Source: Planktothricoides sp. SR001
Lineage (GTDB): Bacteria; Cyanobacteriota; Cyanobacteriia; Cyanobacteriales; Laspinemataceae
Assembly (NCBI RefSeq): GCF_001276715.1
Contig: NZ_LIUQ01000025.1
Span: 28,991-92,990 of the forward strand
Direction of reading: 5' to 3'
DNA: 64,000 nt
Part shown: positions 1-9,667 of the stretch, piece after piece
Layout of the letters: each line of letters starts with the position of its first letter
Numbering within the stretch: position 1 is the stretch's first letter
Made by a program: the position numbers and the translations under genes
The notes under the pieces: model-generated
Database searches by the model: none
What the model saw: the letters and a program-made list of their open reading frames with translations, nothing else
Told to the model about the DNA's origin: nothing

Positions 1-475
1 TGGCAAAAGAGTGAATGCCGATTTGATAGTGGAGTAAGTCTAAAAAGGGTAAAAAGCGATCGGATAATAACCGTTCTGGGGCGACATAAAGCAGCTTCAC
101 CTTGCCATTGATAATCGCCATTTCCCGCGATCGCATCTCTTGGGGCGATAAAGTGCTGTTGAGAAAAGTCGCCCCAATGCCATTATTCCGCAAAGCTTCC
201 ACCTGGTCTTGCATCAAAGCAATTAAGGGTGAAACCACCACCGTCACCCCGCGTTTCAGCAATGCAGGCAGTTGAAAACAGAGGGATTTTCCGCCCCCCG
301 TGGGCATCACAATTAATAAATCCCGATTTTGTAGCGCCGCTTCAATAATTTGCTGCTGTCCGGGGCGAAAAGTATCATAGCCAAAAAAATGTTTTAAGGC
401 TTTGTTCAGTTGCACTTGGGCGGTTGTGGGTGGAGGACTACTCCCTAACATTGTTTGCTTTTGTGGGGTAAACAT
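1..475 (-). CDS. recQ: RecQ-family ATP-dependent DNA helicase, N-terminal part (cut by window edge)
   Basis: The minus-strand frame starting at the ATG at 475 is open to base 1 and gives about 158 residues. It reads through the RecQ motif 0 region (FGYDTFRPGQQQII), the Walker A motif (MPTGGGKSLCFQLP), motif Ia (VVVSPLIALMQDQV) and the LLYVAPERL block. It runs off the edge just before the DEAH box is expected. RecQ helicases unwind 3'-5' in recombination and repair. A second in-frame ATG lies at 451. The C-terminal RQC and HRDC domains are outside the window, so completeness cannot be judged. Family assignment is secure from motif order. Confidence 0.93.
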   Translation of the reverse strand, partial: MFTPQKQTMLGSSPPPTTAQVQLNKALKHFFGYDTFRPGQQQIIEAALQNRDLLIVMPTGGGKSLCFQLPALLKRGVTVVVSPLIALMQDQVEALRNNGIGATFLNSTLSPQEMRSREMAIINGKVKLLYVAPERLLSDRFLPFLDLLHYQIGIHSFA

Positions 476-553
476 CTCTCGTTATTTTATGTTGTTAGTC
501 AACTCTTAAGGATCTGATTTGATCAAATTCATATAAAACTTCATAATTTTTTT

Positions 554-670
554 GTTGTTGGTTGTTGGTTGTTGATTGTTGGTTGTTAGTTATTAGTTAT
601 TTGTTATTAAAATAATATTCCCCAGCCACCAACCATGAACAAATAACGAATAACAAATAACCAACAACAA
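554..670. repeat. Heptamer-type short repeats arranged as an inverted pair
   Basis: The left side is built of GTTGTTG / TTAGTTA / TTTGTTA-like heptamers. The right side is their approximate complement (AACAAATAACGAATAAC, CCAACAACAA), so the transcript could fold into a long AU-rich hairpin. It sits between the divergent recQ start and the DUF427 gene. The same family recurs in many spacers of this window and resembles the short tandemly repeated repetitive sequences of filamentous cyanobacteria. Confidence 0.7.
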
Positions 671-736
671 GTATTTTCAGCCAAAAACACGATAAACTAA
701 ATAAACTAAGAAAAATACTTACTGATGGAGTTTCTG

Positions 737-1021
737 ATGCCAAAAGCAATTTGGAATGGTGCGGTATTAGCAGAAAGCGATCGCTGTGAAGTGGTAGAAG
801 GCAATCAATACTTTCCCCCTGATTCTATTAACCAGGAATACTTTAAACCTAGCAATACTCATACCACTTGTGGTTGGAAAGGTGTAGCTAGTTACTACAC
901 CATTGAAGTCGATGGTCAACAAAATAAGGATGCGGCTTGGTATTATCCCACCCCCAAAGAAGCCGCCAAAAACATTGCTGGATATGTGGCATTTTGGCGG
1001 GGAGTAAAAGTCGAGATTTAA
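737..1021 (+). CDS. DUF427 domain protein
   Basis: A 94-residue protein from the ATG at 737; an in-frame ATG at 725 would add MEFL. It has the DUF427 pattern: MPKAIWNGAVLAES near the N-terminus, the central YFPPDSI block, HTTCGWKG, then AAWYYPTPKEAA and a closing GYVAFWRGV. DUF427 proteins are small single-domain beta-fold proteins, common in cyanobacteria and actinobacteria, with no settled biochemical function. The gene stands alone between repeat-filled spacers. Starting at 737 gives the usual family N-terminus (MxKAxWNG), so that start is preferred. Family confidence is high; function is unknown. Confidence 0.88.
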   Translation: MPKAIWNGAVLAESDRCEVVEGNQYFPPDSINQEYFKPSNTHTTCGWKGVASYYTIEVDGQQNKDAAWYYPTPKEAAKNIAGYVAFWRGVKVEI

Positions 1022-1621
1022 TTACGATTTGCTCTTTATAGCCTTTTTATAGCCTCTTTATCGCATTGCGATATCGCTGCTAGATATCTTGGCGAAAAAA
1101 CCTCAGCCCTAACCCTTCTCCCGTTCTGGGAGAGGGGCATAAAAAATCATAAAATTATTTGTGTTTTTTTCCTAAATTGCGAAATTTTTCCTAAATTGCG
1201 AAATTTTTGCGAAATTTTTGCGAAATTTTTGATGTCTGTAATTTGATGGATTTAAAAGTAGGCCGTTGAGCGACTCGTGACCCGATCGCCTGCCTGCCTA
1301 TTGTCGGTTATTTTAATAACTCTTAGAATAACTCTTAGAATACAGTAGAATAGAGATAAATCAGTCAAGGTAGGGGAAGAGGATGACCCTGCGAGTTGTA
1401 TGCGATCGCATCAAACAGAATACTGGCAGGGAATCCTTGATTTCGCTCGTGAATCAATTACTATAATAAGTGAGCCAGAAGCTTAGGCAGATTGACAACG
1501 GATAATCGGGCTATTGACTCAGGTAATGTATAAGTATCGATAGGATCAAATACAAGCCATTGGGAGCATCGATTGTCGTAGATGGTTGTTGTACAACCTT
1601 GGAGTTATAAGGTGAAGTTTC
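1022..1621. other. 600-bp spacer upstream of the protein kinase gene
   Basis: No convincing gene was found. It holds a short GC-rich inverted repeat around 1117-1138 (CCTTCTCCCGTTCTGGGAGAGG), an A/T-rich tandem repeat at 1171-1230, and two copies of AATAACTCTTAG near 1316-1340. The last 60 bases should carry the kinase promoter; AAGGTGA just before the ATG at 1622 is a plausible ribosome-binding site. Confidence 0.5.
1171..1230. repeat. Tandem repeat with GCGAAATTTTT core
   Basis: Two exact 19-bp copies of CCTAAATTGCGAAATTTTT (1171-1189, 1190-1208) are followed by two 11-bp partial units GCGAAATTTTT (1209-1219, 1220-1230). It is non-coding and shows slippage-type shortening. Confidence 0.9.
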
Positions 1622-3247
1622 ATGTACTGCGTTAATCCAGCTTGTCCTAATCCGAACAATCCTGACACAACTCGCCGCTGCCAAAGTTGCGGGGCAAACC
1701 TTCTACTGCGCGATCGCTACCAAACGATCAAAGCGTTGGGTCAAGGTGGCTTTGGGGCTACGTTTATCGCCCGCGATCGCGCCTTACCCGGTGCCCCTGT
1801 CTGTGTGATTAAGCAACTGCGTCCGGCTTCTGAGTCTCCCCGTGTTCTAGAAATGGCGCGGCAGCTTTTTGCCCGAGAAGCCAAAACCCTTGGTCGGGTT
1901 GGAGATCATCCCCAAGTTCCCCGACTCCTGGACTATTTTGCCGTCAAAGATCCCGTGATTGGTCAGGAATTTTTCTATTTGGTTCAGGAATATATTGCCG
2001 GCAAAAACCTGAAGCAAGAAGTAAAAGCTTCGGGGCTGTTCACTGAGGAGAGGGCTAAAGATTTTCTCCGGCAAATTTTGCCGTTGATTAAATATCTGCA
2101 CGAGAATGAGGTGATTCACCGCGATATTAAACCGGCGAATATTATCCGTCGTGATATCGATCAACAGTTGGTTTTGATTGATTTTGGGGCGGTGAAAGAT
2201 GAGGTGAATCAAACCATTATGAGCAACAATACGGGGGAAACCGCTTTTACTTCCTTTGCTATTGGTACACCGGGTTTTGCTCCCCAAGAACAGATGGCTT
2301 TGCGTCCGGTTTATGCCAGCGATATCTATGCGATCGGGGCAACTTGTCTTTATTTATTGACGGGTCAATCGCCGAAAAATTTTGGCTACGATCCCCTGAC
2401 TTGCGAAATTATTTGGCGACCATCCGTGCAGATTAGTGATGGGTTTGCGGAGATTCTGGCAAAAATGCTGGCGGCAGGAGTGCGCGATCGCTATCATAGC
2501 GCCGATGAAGTGCTCCAAGCCTTGGATCTGGAGTCTCATAGCCAGGATTTAGCCCAAAGTATGATGACGCGACCGATCGCGCAGACTCAAGTACCGGAAG
2601 AAACAACCCAAATCGATACAGAAGACTCTAAATGGTTGCCAGAACATATTCGTCAAGCCCGGGCAATTCGCGATCGCAAAGCCAAAAAAGAAAAAACCAT
2701 CTTAAAACAAGGTTTAACCATGAATACCGGCATAGATCCCAGAACCGTTGCCCAATCTGGTGGATCTGGAGGTTCTCACGGTGGGACTCACGCGAAAATA
2801 ACCCCAGATTCTGAAGCCCTCGATGCCCATGGGGTCAGATTAGCTTATACCAAAGGTAAACGAGATTTTATTGAATGCGATTTAGTGGGATTAAATCTGC
2901 AAAACAGTATCTTACAAAAAGCTAATTTTTATCACTCCAAATTAGATCGAGTCAATCTTGAAGGTTCAGACTTATTTAATGCGAGTTTTGACCGATCCAG
3001 CTTAACTCAAGCCAATTTGCGGAATGCCAACTTAAGCAAAGCTTCTTTTCTTTATGCCAACTTAAGCGGCGCTGATTTACGCGGTGCCGACTTAAGTTAT
3101 GCCTCTTTCAACTATGCGAACTTGCGAGGAGTCAACCTCTGTGGGGCGAATTTGACTGGGGCGATGATTACCGATCAACAGTTATCTTATGCTCGCACCA
3201 ATTGGATGACCATTAAACCCAATGGCAAACGCAGCTTTTTTGGCTAA
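1622..3247 (+). CDS. Ser/Thr protein kinase with N-terminal zinc ribbon and C-terminal pentapeptide repeats
   Basis: A 541-residue protein. Residues 3-23 hold a four-cysteine knuckle (C3, C8, C20, C23). The Hanks-type kinase domain spans about 33-310: glycine loop GQGGFGAT (40-47), lysine K64 in VIKQL, catalytic HRDIKPAN (from H166) and DFG (187-189), all intact, so it should be active. A Ser/Thr-rich linker leads to a pentapeptide-repeat region of A(N/D)LxxANL type from roughly 415 to 525. It phosphorylates protein Ser/Thr residues; the pentapeptide beta-helix probably binds a partner. This architecture is common among filamentous cyanobacterial kinases. No transmembrane segment is seen. Monocistronic by context; substrate unknown. 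Confidence 0.93.
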   Translation: MYCVNPACPNPNNPDTTRRCQSCGANLLLRDRYQTIKALGQGGFGATFIARDRALPGAPVCVIKQLRPASESPRVLEMARQLFAREAKTLGRVGDHPQVPRLLDYFAVKDPVIGQEFFYLVQEYIAGKNLKQEVKASGLFTEERAKDFLRQILPLIKYLHENEVIHRDIKPANIIRRDIDQQLVLIDFGAVKDEVNQTIMSNNTGETAFTSFAIGTPGFAPQEQMALRPVYASDIYAIGATCLYLLTGQSPKNFGYDPLTCEIIWRPSVQISDGFAEILAKMLAAGVRDRYHSADEVLQALDLESHSQDLAQSMMTRPIAQTQVPEETTQIDTEDSKWLPEHIRQARAIRDRKAKKEKTILKQGLTMNTGIDPRTVAQSGGSGGSHGGTHAKITPDSEALDAHGVRLAYTKGKRDFIECDLVGLNLQNSILQKANFYHSKLDRVNLEGSDLFNASFDRSSLTQANLRNANLSKASFLYANLSGADLRGADLSYASFNYANLRGVNLCGANLTGAMITDQQLSYARTNWMTIKPNGKRSFFG

Positions 3248-3260
3248 GTTTGATCTTTGT

Positions 3261-3404
3261 GGCAGCGGATGGGGCAACGGATCGGGCAACGGATGGGATA
3301 AGGGATGGGGCAATGGATTGGCAGAATGGTAGGGTGCGTTAGTGGAACGAAGTGGAACGTAACGCACCACCAACGGATGGGCAACGGATGGGGCAACGGA
3401 TGGG
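3261..3404. repeat. GGCAACGGATG tandem repeats enclosing a GGTGCGTTA hairpin
   Basis: Imperfect copies of GGGGCAACGGATG flank an inverted repeat, GGTGCGTTA (3333-3341) and TAACGCACC (3360-3368). The repeat core is the complement of the CCGTTGCC core in the tandem repeats at 22661-22811 and 44625-44743. It lies between the kinase stop and selO. Confidence 0.8.
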
Positions 3405-3465
3405 TTTGCGGACAAAAAAACTGGCAAAATAGAAAATAGAAAAAAAGCAATGAATCTTTGTATCC

Positions 3466-4965
3466 GTGACCCAAACTCAAGCATTCAAAACTATAGAAAC
3501 GGCTAATCCTTTCTTAACCCTGAACTATGAACCAGCCCTGGAAAAGCTGGGGGATGACTACTACGATCCCGTTCCTGCCGCCGAATTTCCCGTACATATA
3601 CTGCGTTTTCGCAATGACGACTTACTGCCTACTTTGGGACTCGACCCAAAAGAAGTCACCGATCAAGATTTTATCGAAGCGTTCGGTTATTTTCTGGGCG
3701 TCCGACCTTTTTTAGCCCTGCGCTACCACGGCTATCAGTTTGGTGAATATAACCCCAACTTAGGAGATGGTCGGGGTTTTCTTTATGGACAGGTACGCGG
3801 AGTGGATGGCGAACTCTACGACCTGGGCACCAAAGGCAGCGGTAAAACCCCTTATTCTCGTACCGCTGATGGTCGCTTAACCCTGAAAGGGGGAGTGCGG
3901 GAAGTCCTGGCCGCTGAAGCCTTACAACGCATGGGGGTGCGGACTTCTCGGTGTTTGAGTCTGATTGAAACTGGAGAACAACTCTGGCGTGGGGACGAAC
4001 CTTCTCCCACCCGGTCTTCGGTGATGATTCGTTTCAGCAAGTCTCATATCCGGTTTGGCACTTTTGAACGATTGCATTATATTAGCCGTCCAGATTTAAT
4101 TGTCAAGCTATTAAATCATGTGATTTCACAATATTATCCCGCTGTGAGTGGGCGGAAAATCGGGAAAGTTTTGCCACCGATCGCCCCTGATTTGATTCAG
4201 AATGGCCTGGAGGAATATAGTCAAGAGCATTATGTCCGTTTTTATGGGGAATTAGTGCAAAGAGTGGCGGAATTAGTGGCGCAATGGATGGCCGCCGGGT
4301 TTTGTCATGCGGTTTTAAATACGGATAATATGTCGATTACCGGGGAAAGTTTTGACTATGGCCCTTATGCTTTTATTCCTACCTATAATCCCAAGTTTAC
4401 AGCGGCTTATTTTGACTATTATGGTCGCTACAGTTACGGCAATCAACCGACAATTTGTTACTGGAATTTACAAAAGTTGCAAGTTCCCTTAAAAGCCGCG
4501 ATCGCTCCCAATGAGATGGAAGCGGCTTTAGATCGGTTTTATGAGTATTATGAGGCCGCGTACCGAGAACTAATGCTGAAAAAATTGGGTTTTGAAAACG
4601 TACCCACAGAAGAAGGTCGCGAATTAGTCAAGTTAACCCTACAAGTTTTAAGCGAATATGAAGTGGGTTATCACGAGTTTTTCTGGCAATTGACTCAACA
4701 GTTTTACCCCCAATGGCGTGAAGATATAAGTCTGATTTTTCCAGAGGTAGAAGCTTCCGAAGTTTTGCAACCTTGGCGGCAGTTATATCATCATATGTTG
4801 CAGTTTTTATCCGGGGATGAACTGGCAAAAATCGGTGAACGGTTAAGGCGATTTAATCCCCAAACGGTTCTATTACGACCAGAAATTGAAGCGATTTGGG
4901 AGGCGATCGCTGTTGAGGATAATTGGCAACCATTCTATGAGTTATTGCAGCGGATTAAAGCTTAG
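3466..4965 (+). CDS. selO: SelO/YdiU-family protein adenylyltransferase
   Basis: A 499-residue protein, close to the usual length of bacterial SelO. Family blocks are clear: [18 protein letters not shown] near residues 83-100, [16 protein letters not shown] just after, [10 protein letters not shown], and the [17 protein letters not shown] metal/catalytic segment. SelO has an inverted kinase-like fold and transfers AMP from ATP to Ser/Thr/Tyr of target proteins, with a reported link to redox homeostasis. The start is a GTG at 3466; the nearest upstream ATG (3450) is out of frame. Here a cysteine-free C-terminus (LQRIKA) replaces the selenocysteine/cysteine tail of some homologues. Monocistronic. 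Confidence 0.93.
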   Translation: MTQTQAFKTIETANPFLTLNYEPALEKLGDDYYDPVPAAEFPVHILRFRNDDLLPTLGLDPKEVTDQDFIEAFGYFLGVRPFLALRYHGYQFGEYNPNLGDGRGFLYGQVRGVDGELYDLGTKGSGKTPYSRTADGRLTLKGGVREVLAAEALQRMGVRTSRCLSLIETGEQLWRGDEPSPTRSSVMIRFSKSHIRFGTFERLHYISRPDLIVKLLNHVISQYYPAVSGRKIGKVLPPIAPDLIQNGLEEYSQEHYVRFYGELVQRVAELVAQWMAAGFCHAVLNTDNMSITGESFDYGPYAFIPTYNPKFTAAYFDYYGRYSYGNQPTICYWNLQKLQVPLKAAIAPNEMEAALDRFYEYYEAAYRELMLKKLGFENVPTEEGRELVKLTLQVLSEYEVGYHEFFWQLTQQFYPQWREDISLIFPEVEASEVLQPWRQLYHHMLQFLSGDELAKIGERLRRFNPQTVLLRPEIEAIWEAIAVEDNWQPFYELLQRIKA

Positions 4966-5491
4966 GCTTTGCCCGATTATTGCCGCTGTCAAAAATCTAG
5001 GGTGTGTTAGGCTGGCAATTAACTTGAGAAAAAACAATTAACCTCGATTCCAGCCTAGACGCACCATAGACTTGCAATTAACACCGCTTTCAATCAAATA
5101 TCCAAGATTCGGGGCGCAAGCATTGCGCCCCTACTATTCTATTTTTGATTGTAAACGGTATAATTCCCAAAAAATCTGATTTAAACCAATTTATAATCGA
5201 TGATAACCCGCGATCGGGCGAAGCATGACCGGATTCAGATTAATATTTTCAGCAATAATTTGTCTGCGGTCATGCTTCGCCCCTACAAAAATTTGTGGTA
5301 GATTCAATAGAAAATTGCTGTAAACCAATTTATACCAATTTGACAAAAAATTGTAGGGGCGCAATGCTTGCGCCCTTAATGCTATGAAGCACAATTGAAA
5401 GAACTATAATGCTACAATTAAGAACTTAATTTGGGCGCAAGCATTGCGCCCCTACTACTGCATTTTTTATTAACAACGGTATTATAATCGA
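4966..5491. repeat. Spacer with four GGGCGCAAGCATTGCGCCC-type palindromes
   Basis: No gene found in 526 bp. Palindromic units of one family lie at 5111-5134, 5353-5375 and 5433-5455 (GCGCAAGCATTGCGCCCCTAC in either orientation). A split version, GGGCGAAGCATGACC at 5216-5230 and its complement at 5268-5282, would form a 15-bp stem. An imperfect inverted repeat (GTTAGGCTGG / CCAGCCTAGAC) lies near 5024-5062. These are dispersed REP-like cyanobacterial repeats; some may end selO (+) or TPR (-) transcripts. Confidence 0.75.
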
Positions 5492-6778
5492 TTATAACCC
5501 GCGATCGCGCTCTAAGTCAGCAATCACTTTTTCCCAGTACCATTGCTCTGAATTCCCCGGATATTTGTCTTTGGCTTGCTCAATTAACCGTTCGGCAATT
5601 TCCCAATAGCCACCGACTAATAAAAGTAGCCGTTGCTTTTGTTGATTTTTGAAAAGATTCGGGTCTTTTTCCGGGGGAGTTGCTCCTTGAATTTTTTTCT
5701 GGCTATCTAGGGCTTTTTGGTAGTTGTCCCAGTCTTCTTTTTCGCAAAAAATTTGGGCGGCAGTTTGATAATCTTGGATGGCTGCTGAGATTTCTTCTAA
5801 GCGACTGTGGACGATCGCCCGATTATAATAAGCGTCCCCTTCTTGGGAGTTAATTTTGATCGCTTGGTTATAGTCTTGCATGGCTTGAGCATACTTGCCC
5901 GTTTCCCGATAAGCATTGCCTCTAGCAATATAGGCTAAGGTGTCTTGGGGTTCTTTTTCCAGGACTTTATTATAGTCCGCGATCGCGCCTTGATCGTCAC
6001 CAAATGCGGCTCTAGCTTTGCCTCGATTGCGGTAAATAGTGATATTTTCTGGGGCGAATTTTAAGGCTTGATTGAAATCTGCGATCGCCTCTCGATAATT
6101 TTGCCCTTTACAGCGGACAATTCCTCGACAGAGATAAGCTGCGGCATCTTTTGGATCGACTTCAACTGCCCAATTTAACCCCGCTAATGCCCCTTGAACA
6201 TCGCCATTTTCAGCTTTTTCTAATAATTGAGCATAAAACTGTTTTTCCGATAACATTTGTGGCAACATTACCGGCTTTTTCTGGGGAAAAACCGGCGCAG
6301 GTGGTGGAGATTGTAGGTTTTTAATTTGATCGAGACATTGGCGAGCATTTGTCGCGTCTTTCTGCTGAATATACATTTCTGCCGCTTGTTTAAAATTGGC
6401 GATCGCTGCCTCCGTATTGCCCATTTTTCGGTAGACTGTTCCCCGCAATTTATAGGCTTTAGAATAATTAGACTTAATCCCAATTGCCCGGTCTATATCC
6501 GCCAGCGCTTGCGGCAAATCTCCTGAAGCAATGTGTCCTAAACACCGGGCAAAATAAGCCTCAATATATTCAGAATTGAGGTTTAAGGCTTGGGTATAAT
6601 CGGCGATCGCCCCTTGAGGGTCTCCTGAGTCAAACTTAGCCAACCCGCGATGATAGTAACCTTGAGTAAAATCTGGATTACTGGCTAATGCTTGGTCAAA
6701 ACAGGCGATCGCCCCTAAATAGTCTTTATTGCCAGCTTTGGCTAATCCTTGGTTAAAAAAATCTTGATCCATTGTCAC
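5492..6778 (-). CDS. Tetratricopeptide-repeat protein
   Basis: A 428-residue protein made of two TPR blocks. The first (about residues 5-150) has four units with the A-x-x-D(F/Y)xxAL pattern (GAIACFDQALASNPDF, GAIADYTQALNLNSEY and so on). After a Pro-rich linker (about 155-175) the second block (about 180-350) has five more, ending AIQDYQTAAQIF. The C-terminal 70 residues are charged and helical. No signal peptide or membrane segment is seen, so it is probably a cytoplasmic scaffold; TPR arrays bind proteins or peptides. Convergent with selO and separated from it by repeats. The partner cannot be inferred. Confidence 0.9.
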   Translation of the reverse strand: MTMDQDFFNQGLAKAGNKDYLGAIACFDQALASNPDFTQGYYHRGLAKFDSGDPQGAIADYTQALNLNSEYIEAYFARCLGHIASGDLPQALADIDRAIGIKSNYSKAYKLRGTVYRKMGNTEAAIANFKQAAEMYIQQKDATNARQCLDQIKNLQSPPPAPVFPQKKPVMLPQMLSEKQFYAQLLEKAENGDVQGALAGLNWAVEVDPKDAAAYLCRGIVRCKGQNYREAIADFNQALKFAPENITIYRNRGKARAAFGDDQGAIADYNKVLEKEPQDTLAYIARGNAYRETGKYAQAMQDYNQAIKINSQEGDAYYNRAIVHSRLEEISAAIQDYQTAAQIFCEKEDWDNYQKALDSQKKIQGATPPEKDPNLFKNQQKQRLLLLVGGYWEIAERLIEQAKDKYPGNSEQWYWEKVIADLERDRGL

Positions 6779-6931
6779 TTTGCTATCCCCAAAAAACCAC
6801 TGCTGAATCCTATTGTAGTCTATCTTTGGATTGGCTCACCAGCTAATACCCAATTATACTCCCAGAATTTTGTAAATATCCAGGCATAATTCAGGCAGAG
6901 ATAATTCCGTCACCTTCTGCCCAAAATTACT

Positions 6932-9580
6932 CTATTCCTCTGCCAAGGTTCCCTCAAATTCTGTCAATGAATCTTCTTCACTTTCTATCTCATCCACCGC
7001 ATCATCAGTTAACCCCAGTTCTTTCTTAGCAAATACACGCCTTGCGCGGCGATCGAGAATCTTAATAATATTAGTGCGATCGGCTTTAATCGCCTCAATA
7101 TCCTCTTTTTGAATTAACACCATATAATAACGGGATATTTCCATCATCCGATAAGCATACTGGAAAGCATCTCTGGTAAACTCACCCGTGGTGACAATCA
7201 TTACCACATCAGCCCCAGTGACAAAAGTCATCCCGACTTCTTTCGCTAACACTTCAACATCAACTCGTTTCGTGTTTTTGCACTGGATTTGCCAGCGGTG
7301 ATAGACAAAGCGATCGGATGCTGCTAAAACATCGACTTCCCCTTGCCCTGTTTCATAGTCCCGTTTCCGCCATTTTGTGAAGCGAAGACTGGTCAAACGA
7401 ATCATCCAAATTGCTAACAATTCCAGGGCTTTACCTTTAATATGTTTGTCGGGATGATCTAAATCATTCACCACATCTTCAAAACTTCGATTTAGCTCAG
7501 TTTGGGAGATTTCTGTCAGTGCGGCGATCGCCTCTAAGAGTTGAGACAATAATTCACGTTGCGCTTTTTCCGTCAGTTTAACCAGATTAGGTTTAGCCCC
7601 ACGTCCTCCGGTAGTTTTTTCCGTTGAAATCAACCCAAATTCTACTAAGGGTTGAATAATATCCTTAACAAAGGACTTAGAGGGAAATCTGACTTTATAA
7701 ACACTCACCGCATAGTTAGCAATGTCATTCCATTTAGTGAGTTCTGTAATGCTCATCTGGAGCATGGCTAAAAGAAAATACTTTTGCTCTGAGGTCAGAG
7801 TATAAATATCGTCAATATAATCTTTATCAAGTTCTAAAATATCATAGACTCGATCCCAGTTAATCTCGTAAGTTTTCTCAAATACTCCTGCCTTTTCTAG
7901 CCATTGTCGCATGGTGCTAACATAAATAGCGTTGGGGGAGAGAGAATAGCCCATTTCTTCCAGTTCATAACCAATTAAATCTAATTTCGGTCGATCGCCT
8001 CTACTATTAATCGCTTCCACCGCTTTGAGTAAAGACATTCCGGTTAAGCTAGTTAAAATGTGACGGGCAAAAATTGTCGCTACTTCATCAGCATCAGTTT
8101 GATGTTCTAGGATTTGATTCGCAATATCTGTGAGTTGGTACTGCCAATCATCATCATTAATCGATTCAACTAACTTGTAAGCACGAAGAGAGAGAAATGT
8201 ATTCATTGCCAGTTTGCTACGATTTTCTCCTTTTTGTAAATCATTTTGGTTGGAGTGGCTGGAATAATAACCCTTGGCAATTTCATCCTGTAGAACCCGG
8301 CGATCGGGTTGATTTGCTTTACATAGTTGCATCAGTTCAGGTAAATGCATCGTTTTGGGTTCAAACTGATGACCATAGGTGAATTTAAGTTTTTGTTCTG
8401 GCATATCGTTACTTGGTGATTGAAATAAGTCTAATTGAATATGACTATTTTTATCATCTATTGTAGATGATTTTTCCCGATAATCAGGAGCTAAATCCAG
8501 CGCTTTAGTTTTGAGATATTTTCGGTCTTTTAATGGAGTAACTACTAGGGGCGCATCGGCTTCAAATCTAAATTGTGATGCTTTAATATAATTCTCATCT
8601 AATTCAAAGGCTAACCAACGGCGATCGAGGGTTTCGGCGACTCTTCCGGTCATATTTGAACCGGCAAACGGATCGAGGACTAAATCACCGGGTTCCGTAC
8701 AAAGTGCGATCGCAAATTCCGGTAATGCTTGGGGAAATCTCGCCGGATGAGGTTTAATTCCGGCTTCCTTGCAGCGTCGCTGATAGTAGTCATTAGATGC
8801 GGTGTTAGAAGCGGCAATCACATTCACGGGCTGGGCTAAATCATGGTCTAAAATCCAATTAAATTCGCCCAATACTGGTTGACCAATAAATGTGCCTGCA
8901 CTAGACGCAGTATCGGCGATAATGTTGGGAGGAATCGCCCCACCGCGATCGGTCTGAAACTTAGTAGAAATATCATGTCCAGAGGGGCGTAGTTTAGCTT
9001 CATAACCATTTTTTAACAGGTTTTTCATCGCCTCACTGTAAGGGCGTAAAACTCGCTTATTATTGGCTTTAGGGTGGGGATCTTTTGATAACCACCAAAC
9101 CGTATTTACAGCATCTTTCACCCGCTCTCGTCGCACTGTCACCCATTCTGCCGGGGTCGGAAGTTTGGCGGGATTATACCAGAAAATTTCTTGAGCCAGG
9201 AAAAACCCTAAACCGCCTTTTGATTTAGGTTGACAAAGCTCGATGACTAACTCAAAATGATAGAGCGATCGCACCGGAAAACCTTTCAGCCAAGTGCCAC
9301 CAATATCGATAAATAGCGACCCTTGAGGCTTAAGAATCCGATAGAATTCACGGGCAAATGTCTTGAACCATTCAACATATTGATGAGCATCTACATTGCC
9401 ATATTCTTTCTTTCTTACCAGGGCGAAAGGTGGGGAAGTGCAAATTAAATCGACACTTTCATCGGGCAATTCTGCCATCAGTTCTAAACTATTGCCCAAG
9501 TAGGCTGAACCTAGCTGAGTGCTGTAGTAGGGCTCACGGCTAATTTTGTTGGCGATATCAAATTGAGACACAATGGACAC
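6932..9580 (-). CDS. DNA methyltransferase fused to an Mrr-like nuclease domain
   Basis: An 882-residue protein. The N-terminal domain (about 20-340) is a beta-class amino-methyltransferase: catalytic TSPPF at 48-52 comes before the AdoMet-binding DPFAGSN at 303-309, and TSPPF favours N4-cytosine or N6-adenine. The middle (about 400-680) contains winged-helix-like stretches. The C-terminal domain has a PD-(D/E)xK signature, E748-V-D750 followed by Q766-C-K768, like Mrr-type endonucleases. The acidic tail may be flexible. Methylation and cleavage in one chain suggests a type IIG-like restriction-modification enzyme, or a methylase with a DNA-binding nuclease-fold module. It is the third gene of a leftward operon after DUF262 and HEPN genes, 87 bp downstream. 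Target site unknown. Confidence 0.85.
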   Translation of the reverse strand: MSIVSQFDIANKISREPYYSTQLGSAYLGNSLELMAELPDESVDLICTSPPFALVRKKEYGNVDAHQYVEWFKTFAREFYRILKPQGSLFIDIGGTWLKGFPVRSLYHFELVIELCQPKSKGGLGFFLAQEIFWYNPAKLPTPAEWVTVRRERVKDAVNTVWWLSKDPHPKANNKRVLRPYSEAMKNLLKNGYEAKLRPSGHDISTKFQTDRGGAIPPNIIADTASSAGTFIGQPVLGEFNWILDHDLAQPVNVIAASNTASNDYYQRRCKEAGIKPHPARFPQALPEFAIALCTEPGDLVLDPFAGSNMTGRVAETLDRRWLAFELDENYIKASQFRFEADAPLVVTPLKDRKYLKTKALDLAPDYREKSSTIDDKNSHIQLDLFQSPSNDMPEQKLKFTYGHQFEPKTMHLPELMQLCKANQPDRRVLQDEIAKGYYSSHSNQNDLQKGENRSKLAMNTFLSLRAYKLVESINDDDWQYQLTDIANQILEHQTDADEVATIFARHILTSLTGMSLLKAVEAINSRGDRPKLDLIGYELEEMGYSLSPNAIYVSTMRQWLEKAGVFEKTYEINWDRVYDILELDKDYIDDIYTLTSEQKYFLLAMLQMSITELTKWNDIANYAVSVYKVRFPSKSFVKDIIQPLVEFGLISTEKTTGGRGAKPNLVKLTEKAQRELLSQLLEAIAALTEISQTELNRSFEDVVNDLDHPDKHIKGKALELLAIWMIRLTSLRFTKWRKRDYETGQGEVDVLAASDRFVYHRWQIQCKNTKRVDVEVLAKEVGMTFVTGADVVMIVTTGEFTRDAFQYAYRMMEISRYYMVLIQKEDIEAIKADRTNIIKILDRRARRVFAKKELGLTDDAVDEIESEEDSLTEFEGTLAEE

Positions 9581-9667
9581 GATTTTGCTTTCCTCTTTGC
9601 TTTATAATACCGATTTAATTTTTATTTTTCTTAGGCTGCTGATATTTACAGATTGAGAAACTTAAGA

